Made by a program: the position numbers and the translations under genes
Notes under the pieces: generated by a model
Told to the model about the DNA's origin: nothing
Databases searched by the model: none
Seen by the model: the letters and a program-made list of their open reading frames with translations, nothing else
Assembly: GCA_049522565.1 (NCBI GenBank)
Contig: JBEKNT010000381.1
Location: 1 to 6,778 of the forward strand
Direction of reading: 5' to 3'
DNA from: JASHVB01 sp049522565
GTDB lineage: Bacteria; Pseudomonadota; Alphaproteobacteria; Acetobacterales; Acetobacteraceae
DNA length: 6,778 bases
In this document: in pieces, positions 1-5,490 of the stretch
Layout of the letters: each line of letters opens with the position of its first letter
How positions within the stretch are numbered: the first letter of the stretch is position 1

Positions 1-478
1 GATGGCCCGGCTGATGCCGCGGGACCGCATCGTCAGCGACACGCGCAAGGTGGTCTACTACTATCGCGCCTCGCCCGACGGCCAGCGCATCCTGTTCGGC
101 GGCCGGGTGTCATATAACGAGACCGATCCGAAAGTCAGCGGCCCACGGCTGCATGCCGAAATGACCCGCCTGTTTCCCGAGCTGGCGAATACCCGCATCA
201 GCCATTCCTGGGCCGGCTTCGTCGCTTATACCTTCGACGAGATGATGCATGTCGGCGTGCAGGACGGGCTGTACTACGCCATGGGTTATTGCGGATCGGG
301 CGTCGGCATGGCCGGCTATCTCGGCACGCGCATCGGCCAGCAAGTGCTGGGGGATAAAGCCGGCGCGACCGCGTTTGACGGCCTGCCCTTCGCCTCCCGC
401 CCGTTCTATTGGGGCAATCCGTGGTTCCTGGCACCGTCGGTCGCGTATTACCGTTGGTGCGATCGCCTGGGGCGCTGA
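1..478 (+). CDS. FAD-dependent oxidoreductase (DadA/PuuB-like), C-terminal part
   Basis: This is the last 158 or so codons of a flavoprotein of the DAO family, which oxidises amines or amino acids to imines and feeds polyamine or amino-acid breakdown. The frame is open to the window edge and ends at TGA 476-478. The N-terminal dinucleotide-binding half lies outside, so the Met at base 2 is probably internal. Visible in the fragment are the strand RILFGGR (residues 29-35), HSWAG (68-72) and the glycine-rich FAD-contacting segment around GLYYAMGYCGSG (89-100) followed by VGMAGYLG. A tail like GLPF...GNPWFLAP (127-145) is usual for the PuuB-like branch. It converges on a PotABCD-like importer, which favours a polyamine-type or other amine substrate, but this is inference. 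Sarcosine- or D-amino-acid-oxidase-like activity cannot be excluded. The family is secure; the substrate is not. Confidence 0.85.
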   Translation, partial: MARLMPRDRIVSDTRKVVYYYRASPDGQRILFGGRVSYNETDPKVSGPRLHAEMTRLFPELANTRISHSWAGFVAYTFDEMMHVGVQDGLYYAMGYCGSGVGMAGYLGTRIGQQVLGDKAGATAFDGLPFASRPFYWGNPWFLAPSVAYYRWCDRLGR

Positions 479-490
479 CGCCGGCGTCAG
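475..490. terminator. Perfect 16-bp palindrome at convergent stops, candidate bidirectional terminator
   Basis: The sequence ctgacgccggcgtcag is its own reverse complement. It contains the whole TGA of the + strand oxidoreductase (476-478) and the TGA of the - strand permease (487-489). An RNA copy from either strand could fold into a 6-bp stem with a CCGG loop, extendable by a G-U pair on the + strand copy (474/491). No T-tract follows on either side, so it is not a classic intrinsic terminator. A protein-binding site, or a chance result of two facing TGA codons in GC-rich DNA, is also possible. Confidence 0.35.
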
Positions 491-1305
491 TCCCGGCGCG
501 ATCTGCCGAACAGTTGCACTGCGGCCAGCAGGATCGACGATACGGCGATCATCACCGTCGAAATCGCGGCGATGGTGGGGTCGATCTGATCGCGCAGCGC
601 ATTGAACATGTCGCGCGTCAGCGTGGCGTTGCCGCCGCCCGAGACGAACAGCGCGATCACCACCTCGTCGAAGCCGGTGAGGAAGGACAGGACGGCGGCA
701 GTCAGCACCGCGAAGCGGATCTGCGGCAGGGTGACCAGCAGGAAGGCCCTGAGCCGCGAGGCGCCCAGGCTGCGGGCAACCAGCTCCTGGTTCATGTCGT
801 AGCTGCGCAGCGCCGAAGTGACGACCAGCACCACCAGCGGGATCGCCAGCATGCTGTCGGCCAGCGCCAGTCCGGCCAGCGTGTTGAGCAATTTCAGCTT
901 GACGTAGACGTAGAACACCCCGATCGCGACCAGGATCACCGGCACCATGATCGGGGTCAGCAGCAGCATGAGCACCAGTCTCGCCCAGCGTAGCCCCGAA
1001 ACGAACAGCCCGTAGGAAGCGGCCGTGCCGAGCATGGTCGCGACCACCGCGGTCAGCGCCGCGACCTTGAGCGAGGTGGCGGTCGCCTGCATCCAGCCTG
1101 GGGACGCGACGTAGCTGGCGTACCAGCGCAGCGACCAGTGGTGCGGCGGGAACTCCAAGAACTGCGAGGCGGAAAACGACATCGGGATCACGATGAGCGT
1201 CGGCAGAAGCAGGAACACCAGCACCGCGACGGCGATCGCATAGAGCCACAGCCGCGCGCGGTGGGTGATCTGCGTGTCGCCGGCGGGACGATCGAGCCAG
1301 CTCAT
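487..1305 (-). CDS. ABC transporter permease, PotC-like (second inner-membrane subunit)
   Basis: This is one of two transmembrane subunits of a polyamine-type importer, forming the inner-membrane channel with the upstream permease and driven by the ATPase. It has 272 residues, the usual length for PotC. Six hydrophobic segments are visible at about residues 19-41, 79-103, 110-136, 145-165, 196-221 and 243-267. The cytoplasmic EAA-type loop lies at about 173-197 (ELVARSLGASR...TLPQ) and should dock with the ATPase. I chose the ATG at 1303-1305 because it overlaps the upstream permease's TGA (1302-1304) as ATGA and gives the normal family N-terminus. The frame stays open upstream to about 1767, but that extension is a shadow of the other permease. 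No strong Shine-Dalgarno precedes it, so it is likely translated by coupling. It is the last gene of the operon, 8 bp from the converging oxidoreductase stop. Confidence 0.93.
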   Translation of the reverse strand: MSWLDRPAGDTQITHRARLWLYAIAVAVLVFLLLPTLIVIPMSFSASQFLEFPPHHWSLRWYASYVASPGWMQATATSLKVAALTAVVATMLGTAASYGLFVSGLRWARLVLMLLLTPIMVPVILVAIGVFYVYVKLKLLNTLAGLALADSMLAIPLVVLVVTSALRSYDMNQELVARSLGASRLRAFLLVTLPQIRFAVLTAAVLSFLTGFDEVVIALFVSGGGNATLTRDMFNALRDQIDPTIAAISTVMIAVSSILLAAVQLFGRSRRD

Positions 1306-2198
1306 GATCCATGGCCGCCGAAGATCCGGTCGAGCCGGACCATGCGCGAGGCGGCGTACAGCAGGATGGCCGTCAGCAGCAACAGCACGACGCCCAGCGC
1401 GCTGGCCGCACCCCAGTTGAAGAACAGCTCGATATCGCTGGCGACGGCGTTGGCGGTCATGATCACCTTGCCGCCGCCCAGCACGGCGGGTGTCACATAG
1501 GCGCCCAGGCACAGGATGAAGACGATCACCGCGCCGGCGAACAGTCCCGGCTGGGACAACGGGAAATAGACGCGCCAGAACGTCGCGACCGGATTGGCGC
1601 CAAGGCTCGCCGCCGCCCTGAGGCAATCGCGGTCGATCGCGCGCATCGAGCCGTACAGCGGCAAAACCAGGAACGGCAGCATGATATGCACCAGGCCGAT
1701 CACCGTGCCGGTCAGGTTGTACGCCAGGGCCAAAGGCTGCCGCCACAGCCCGAGCTGCATGCCCCACGCGTTGATCAGACCGTCGCGTTGCAGCAGCACC
1801 AGCCAGGCGTAGGTGCGAACCAGGATCGAGGTCCAGAACGGCATCAGCACGCCGATCATCAGGATCGCGGCGCGGCGGCGCGACAGTTGCGCCAGCAGAT
1901 AGGCGAGCAGATAGCCGAACACCGCGCAGATCAACGTGGTCAACGCGCTGATCTCGAAGGTGGCAAGCAGGATGCGCCCATAGGACGGCTGCTGGATCAG
2001 CCGGCGGTAGTTCTCCAACCCGAACTGGCCATCGTCGTCGAACAGCGACAGCCAGAACAGCCAGCCGACCGGCAGCACCATCGTGGCGGTGACAAGGGCC
2101 AGTGCCGGGACGCTGAGGCCGAACAGCAGCGCCCGTTCGAGAGCTGCGTCGCGGCGCAGCCCGGCGGCATTCGGGGCGGCGTCCGCATCACCGGTCAT
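1302..2198 (-). CDS. ABC transporter permease, PotB-like (first inner-membrane subunit)
   Basis: This is the partner permease of the importer, 298 residues long. Hydrophobic segments lie at about residues 23-51, 77-104, 110-135, 161-183, 218-240 and 264-283, giving a six-helix MetI-type fold. PotB-type landmarks are MPFWTSILVRTYAW (119-132) and the EAA-like loop CLRAAASLGANP (192-203) followed by YFPLSQPG. The start is the ATG at 2196-2198, which overlaps the ATPase TGA (2195-2197) as ATGA. The open frame continues upstream to about 2705, but that part is antiphase to the ATPase gene and is not real. The segment before the first helix (about residues 1-22) is polar and Ala-rich. Its 3' end overlaps the next permease in the same ATGA manner, so ATPase and both permeases look translationally coupled in equal amounts. 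Confidence 0.93.
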   Translation of the reverse strand: MTGDADAAPNAAGLRRDAALERALLFGLSVPALALVTATMVLPVGWLFWLSLFDDDGQFGLENYRRLIQQPSYGRILLATFEISALTTLICAVFGYLLAYLLAQLSRRRAAILMIGVLMPFWTSILVRTYAWLVLLQRDGLINAWGMQLGLWRQPLALAYNLTGTVIGLVHIMLPFLVLPLYGSMRAIDRDCLRAAASLGANPVATFWRVYFPLSQPGLFAGAVIVFILCLGAYVTPAVLGGGKVIMTANAVASDIELFFNWGAASALGVVLLLLTAILLYAASRMVRLDRIFGGHGS

Positions 2199-3283
2199 GG
2201 CGCGCTGGTCTCGTTTGGCAGCAGGAACGTGTCCTCCGGCGCGAGGCTGAGGGTCACAGCCTCGCCCTGTTGCGGAACCGACGCCATCGCCCCGCGCGCC
2301 GAGCTGCCGCGCACCGGGACGCGCGTGCCATCCGCCAGTTCGACGTGTAGCAGCAGGCTTTCGCCCTGATAGACCAGCGCCAGGACGTGGCCGCGCAGCA
2401 GGTTGGTCGCGTCGGTGGCCGTGTCGGTGACGATGCGCAGCCGCTCCGGCCGCACCATCAGCAGCCAGGGCCCGCCCGATCCCGGGTGATCCGCCAGTTT
2501 CAGCACCTGCCCGGCGAAACGAATTTCCCCCCCCGATTGCTCGACCGGCAGGAAGGCCGACTCGCCGACGAACTCGGCAACGAACCGGTTGGCGGGGCGC
2601 TCGTAGATCGTCCGCGGGGCGTCGAGCTGGCGGATCCGTCCGCGGTCGATCACCGCAACCCGATCGGACATGGTCAGCGCCTCGCGCTGATCGTGCGTCA
2701 CGCAAACCGTCGTCATGCCGAGCCGGTCGTGCAGGTTGCGCAGTTCGATCTGCATGCGATCGCGCAACTGCTTGTCGAGCGCCGAGAGCGGCTCATCCAT
2801 CAGCAGGATGCGCGGCTCGAACACGATGGCCCGCGCCAGCGCGACGCGCTGCCGCTGCCCGCCCGACAGCTCGCTGACGCGGCGCGTGCCGAACCCCGCA
2901 AGCTGCACCGTCTCCAGCGCCTGTGCGACCTTGGCTTCCATGGCGGCTTTCGCGACGTGGCGCATCCGCAGCGGGAATGCGATGTTTCCCGCCACGCTCA
3001 TGTGCGGGAACAGCGCGTAGTTCTGGAACACCATGCCGACATCGCGCCTGTGCGGCGGCGCGCGCACCACCTCGACATCGCCGAAACGAATACTGCCGTG
3101 GTCGGGCCGGACGAAGCCGGCGAGCACCATCAGCAGCGTCGTCTTGCCGGAGCCCGACGGCCCGAGCAGGGTGAGGAACTCGCCGCTGCGTACTGCAAGA
3201 TCGACCTGGTCGAGCGCGCGGAGCGCTCCGTACGCCTTGGTCACCTGACGCACGGTGATCGGCAGCGATCGGTCCGGCGCCAT
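2195..3283 (-). CDS. ABC transporter ATP-binding protein, PotA-like
   Basis: This is the cytoplasmic ATPase that powers the importer. Its 362 residues match the usual PotA/MalK-class length. Motifs in order are Walker A GPSGSGKTT (41-49), Q-loop around FQNYALFPH (86-94), signature LSGGQRQR (139-146), Walker B ILLMDEP (159-165), D-loop SALD (167-170) and switch His in THD (His197). All catalytic residues are present. A C-terminal TOBE-type regulatory domain follows from about residue 243, with VRPERL near 278-283. The start ATG at 3281-3283 lies 29 bp after the binding-protein stop and fits the family N-terminus, although the ribosome-binding site is weak. Codons 250-253 are encoded by a run of eight G (2527-2534 on the + strand, as C), a possible slippage site between the two domains. 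The family is certain; polyamine specificity is inferred from subunit composition. Confidence 0.96.
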   Translation of the reverse strand: MAPDRSLPITVRQVTKAYGALRALDQVDLAVRSGEFLTLLGPSGSGKTTLLMVLAGFVRPDHGSIRFGDVEVVRAPPHRRDVGMVFQNYALFPHMSVAGNIAFPLRMRHVAKAAMEAKVAQALETVQLAGFGTRRVSELSGGQRQRVALARAIVFEPRILLMDEPLSALDKQLRDRMQIELRNLHDRLGMTTVCVTHDQREALTMSDRVAVIDRGRIRQLDAPRTIYERPANRFVAEFVGESAFLPVEQSGGEIRFAGQVLKLADHPGSGGPWLLMVRPERLRIVTDTATDATNLLRGHVLALVYQGESLLLHVELADGTRVPVRGSSARGAMASVPQQGEAVTLSLAPEDTFLLPNETSAP

Positions 3284-3312
3284 GACTCAGGCCCCGGGTG
3301 GCACGGCGCCGA

Positions 3313-4374
3313 TCACTGCGTCATCATGTTCTGGTAGGCCTGCGATGCCTTTTGGTCGAACTTCATATACCAGCCATCGTCGATGACGAACTGCCTGGCC
3401 ACGTTGCTCGGCGAGGAGGGCAGCGTGGCGGCATAGTCCGCCGGGATGCTGCCGATATCGTAGGCCTTCTTGTTGGTCGGGCCGTAGGTGATGTACTTGG
3501 TCAACGCGGCCTGGTATTGCGGCTTGCTGATCTCGGCGATGAACTTCATCGCCAGGTCCTTGTGCGGAGCGCCCTTGGGGATCACGTAGCAGTCGTAATC
3601 CAGCATCGCCTGGTTGAAGGTGTAGGCGACCTTGGCACCGGCCTGTTTGGCGACGTCGAAACGGCCGTTCCAGCCCATGACCATGTCCACCGCGCCGTCC
3701 ATCATCAACTGCGCCGATTGCGCGCCGGACGACCACCACACCGCGATGTGCGGCTTGAGTTCCTCCAGCTTCTTGATCGCGCGCTCGATCCCGCCCGGCG
3801 CGGACAGCACTTGGTAGATCTTGTCGAGCGGCACGCCGTCGGCGATCAATGCGGGCTCCAGCGTGACGGTGTTGCGGTAGGACCGCGTGCCGGGGAACTT
3901 CTTCACGTCCCAGAAATCCACCCAGTTCTGCGGTCCGGCATCGCCATAGGTCTTGGTGTTCCAGGCCACGACGGTCGAGAACGCATCGCCGCCGACGTAA
4001 TACGGTGCCCAGGCGCCGGGTATGAAGTCGGCGACGTCGATCACCTTGTAGTCGAGTTGCTCCAGCAAGCCTTCCGCGCCGGCGCGCGCCCCGGTGCCTG
4101 ATCCGGTGCATACGACGTCCCAGGTGACGGCGCCGGATTTTTCGCGCATCCGCAACTCGGCCAGACCGGTATAGGTCTCTTCCTTGATGCTGATCCCGAG
4201 TGCCTTCGCGGCGGGCTGGAACAGGCTCTTGCTCTGGCCGTCCTGATAGGAGCCGCCCCAGGAGACCACGGTCAATTGCGGCTCTGCCTCGGCCCTCGCG
4301 CGTCCCGCCGAGACGATCGCGGCCGGCATCGAGGCCGCCGCCAATACCGAGCCCAGAAGCGTCCGTCGCCGCAT
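3313..4374 (-). CDS. Periplasmic substrate-binding protein, PotD/PotF-like
   Basis: This is the extracytoplasmic receptor that captures the substrate and hands it to the two permeases. It has 353 residues, a normal length for the PotD class. The N-terminus MRRRTLLGSVLAAAS is a signal peptide with paired arginines (RRTLLG resembles a Tat motif) and probable cleavage after ARA at residue 28. The mature protein opens with LTVVSWGGSYQDGQ, a signature of the WGG-type branch of this family, and ends with DDGWYMKF...NMMTQ. That branch is often annotated as spermidine/putrescine binding, but its ligands vary, so a polyamine, an amino-acid derivative or another cationic amine is possible. The start ATG at 4372-4374 has the best Shine-Dalgarno in the operon (GGGGAGGA). 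It is the first gene of the operon, so it probably carries the promoter and is made in excess over the membrane subunits. Confidence 0.93.
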   Translation of the reverse strand: MRRRTLLGSVLAAASMPAAIVSAGRARAEAEPQLTVVSWGGSYQDGQSKSLFQPAAKALGISIKEETYTGLAELRMREKSGAVTWDVVCTGSGTGARAGAEGLLEQLDYKVIDVADFIPGAWAPYYVGGDAFSTVVAWNTKTYGDAGPQNWVDFWDVKKFPGTRSYRNTVTLEPALIADGVPLDKIYQVLSAPGGIERAIKKLEELKPHIAVWWSSGAQSAQLMMDGAVDMVMGWNGRFDVAKQAGAKVAYTFNQAMLDYDCYVIPKGAPHKDLAMKFIAEISKPQYQAALTKYITYGPTNKKAYDIGSIPADYAATLPSSPSNVARQFVIDDGWYMKFDQKASQAYQNMMTQ

Positions 4375-4378
4375 GCAG

Positions 4379-4386
4379 TCCTCCCC
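4379..4386 (-). promoter_or_regulatory. Strong Shine-Dalgarno of the substrate-binding protein gene
   Basis: Read on the minus strand, GGGGAGGA ends 4 bases before the ATG at 4374, with GGAGG as its core. It is clearly stronger than the sites before the ATPase or either permease, consistent with the receptor being made in excess. It also fixes the start codon. Confidence 0.75.
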
Positions 4387-4400
4387 TCTGTTGGCGCCAT

Positions 4401-4421
4401 CCGGTTATCGTGCCGAACCGG
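4401..4421. promoter_or_regulatory. Inverted repeat in the importer leader, candidate operator or hairpin
   Basis: CCGGTT at 4401-4406 and AACCGG at 4416-4421 form a perfect 6-bp inverted repeat with a 9-bp spacer. It lies 27-47 bases upstream of the binding-protein ATG, between the candidate promoter and the Shine-Dalgarno. A dimeric regulator site or an mRNA hairpin would both fit. No regulator gene lies in the window. In such GC-rich DNA a chance occurrence is possible. Confidence 0.3.
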
Positions 4422-4506
4422 CTGCGGGGCGCAGCATGGCCGGAACACGGCGGTGTGACCAGGGTCGATGAAGGGGTAATCTGCACGGCCGGCGGGTCGA
4501 TTGCTG

Positions 4507-4534
4507 ATTATTCAAACCGACCCGAGACCCACAA
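4507..4534 (-). promoter_or_regulatory. Candidate promoter of the importer operon
   Basis: On the minus strand TTGTGG (4529-4534, 3 of 6 matches to TTGACA) is followed by a 16-bp spacer and AATAAT (4507-4512, 5 of 6 matches to TATAAT). This is the most AT-rich patch in the intergenic region. Transcription would start near 4500 and leave a leader of about 125 nt. The call rests on motif resemblance only. Confidence 0.35.
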
Positions 4535-4629
4535 GCAGCACGTTCGGGAGCCGACCGGCGCCGGTGACTAGCCGGGCCGCTGCGGCGGAGGCATCCGTCG
4601 ACTGGCCTTCAGTATGAGCGTCCTTGAGA

Positions 4630-4740
4630 CCGAGCCACCGACGCCCCCACGGCATGGCGGGCGAAGGCTCGGCGCCCACCCCTTGCTGCAAGGACCGGGG
4701 AAGTCGTGGATGCCGGCCGGCGTCGGCGTGACGATAGGGA
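4630..4740. repeat. Structured REP-like intergenic element (tentative)
   Basis: Two parts are visible. First, CCGAGCC (4630-4636) pairs with GGCTCGG (4666-4672), and inside it CGCCC (4642-4646) pairs with GGGCG (4659-4663), giving a two-tier hairpin of 43 bases. Second, 4709-4724 is a near-palindrome centred on gccggccggc (4712-4721), and ccttgctgcaagg (4681-4693) can form a small hairpin. Translated on the minus strand the right part reads RHADAGRHPRLP. From general knowledge, peptides of this kind come from dispersed intergenic repeats of Alphaproteobacteria that are often misannotated as genes. Only one copy lies in this window, so repetition itself cannot be seen, and the boundaries are uncertain. 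Confidence 0.4.
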
Positions 4741-4760
4741 CATTGCCGAAGAACCAATCG

Positions 4761-5462
4761 TCAGGGCGGTTGCTGGTACTGCTGTGACGGCATTCCCAGC
4801 GGCGTCGGCTGCATCGGAGCCCCGTCGGACGGCGCCTGCATCGGCGGCACTCCCGGCGGCGGTTCGCCCGGAGGTTGCTCGGTCGGGCTCGTATCCAACG
4901 GCTGCTGCTGCACCGGCGGCAGCATCCCGGCGGCAGGCACGAGCCAAGGCTCCAGGTTGCGGCGGACCTGGTATTCGAACTCCACGTTCATCGCGTCCAT
5001 CGTCGCCTTCGTGATGTCGTAGAGCGCGCCACGCAGGTCATCGACGGGCCCGGTATGCTGGCGCGATGCGTTGGCCTGGGCAAAACCGGACCGGAGGCCC
5101 GGCGTGGGATAGATCTCCAGCACCACCGCCAGCGCGCAGGCAATCATGTCGCCCTGGCGGGTCAACGAGGCATTGGTAATACCGAACACCGCCTGCCCGC
5201 TGGTTCCCAGCGCTTGCAGCCGGTCTTCCGCCATGGCGCGCAGCGCCTCCACCGGATGCACCGGGGCAAGCGCGGTGATGTCAGGCGCCAATCCCGATGG
5301 ATAGAACCGCTGCTCGACAGTGAACTGGGCGACGTTCAGCCGGATCGGCGGCAAATAGTTGTAGCGCAGCAGCGGAAAATTCTGCCGCTCCTCGTGGCCG
5401 CAGGCAGCCAGCAGGAACGGCAGCAGCAGCGACGCGCGTCGGGTCAGGAGGCTGGCATGCAT
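4761..5462 (-). CDS. Putative lipoprotein of unknown function with Pro/Gln-rich tail
   Basis: I do not recognise a named family with certainty. With the start at ATG 5460-5462 it has 233 residues. The N-terminus MHASLLTRRASLLLPFLLAAC is a lipoprotein signal with lipobox LAAC, lipidated Cys21, followed by GHEE. A compact domain of about residues 30-178 carries ITALAPVHPVEALRAMAEDRL (about 62-82), and it ends in an FEYQVRRNLEPWL segment (about 162-174). Residues 181-233 are a Pro/Gln-rich, probably disordered tail. The start was chosen because GGAG (5472-5475) sits 9 bases upstream and the signal peptide then begins normally. Longer starts would overlap hslO and bury the signal under 24 extra residues. 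It follows hslO by 28 bp on the same strand, so co-transcription is likely. It is probably a membrane-anchored envelope protein; its role is unknown. Confidence 0.8.
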   Translation of the reverse strand: MHASLLTRRASLLLPFLLAACGHEERQNFPLLRYNYLPPIRLNVAQFTVEQRFYPSGLAPDITALAPVHPVEALRAMAEDRLQALGTSGQAVFGITNASLTRQGDMIACALAVVLEIYPTPGLRSGFAQANASRQHTGPVDDLRGALYDITKATMDAMNVEFEYQVRRNLEPWLVPAAGMLPPVQQQPLDTSPTEQPPGEPPPGVPPMQAPSDGAPMQPTPLGMPSQQYQQPP

Positions 5463-5490
5463 GCGAACTGGCTCCGGAGCGGCTTGGGGT

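Larger units (their letters stand above)
4375..4760. other. 386-bp intergenic region: importer leader plus repeat-like DNA
   Basis: No gene is supported here. The 4375-4540 half looks like the promoter and leader of the importer operon, with a Shine-Dalgarno, an inverted repeat, an AT-rich patch at 4501-4515 and two copies of gggtcgat. The 4550-4745 half is rich in self-complementary segments, including a 12-bp palindrome (4554-4565) and gccgctgcggc (4576-4586). No clear terminator with a T-tract is seen after the lipoprotein gene. Short open frames here, such as 4512-4757 on the minus strand, code for low-complexity peptides typical of translated repeats. Confidence 0.7.

Noticed and set aside
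110..1312. Minus-strand open frame of 400 codons across the oxidoreductase and second permease
   Set aside because: It overlaps two well-supported genes in other frames and codes for Arg/Ala/Gly-rich sequence without family features. It is a GC-rich shadow frame.
1311..2369. Plus-strand open frame of 352 codons antisense to the first permease
   Set aside because: The translation is Gln/Arg/His-rich low complexity, and the opposite strand encodes a complete permease.
3284..3312. GC-rich gap between binding protein and ATPase as an attenuator
   Set aside because: It contains an 8-bp palindrome (3304-3311) but no stem with a loop and T-tract that would support a terminator; the signal is too short.
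2387..4101. Long plus-strand open frames antisense to the ATPase and binding protein (2387-3337 and 3298-4101)
   Set aside because: Both are mirror images of strong minus-strand genes, with His/Arg/Asp-rich translations and no recognisable domain.
4512..4757. Minus-strand 81-codon frame in the intergenic region
   Set aside because: The peptide matches the look of translated intergenic repeats, has no clear ribosome-binding site and overlaps hairpins and the candidate importer promoter.
4609..4947. Minus-strand 112-codon frame overlapping the lipoprotein tail
   Set aside because: It is the Pro/Gln tail read in another frame, Ala/Arg-rich, and runs into the repeat-like region.
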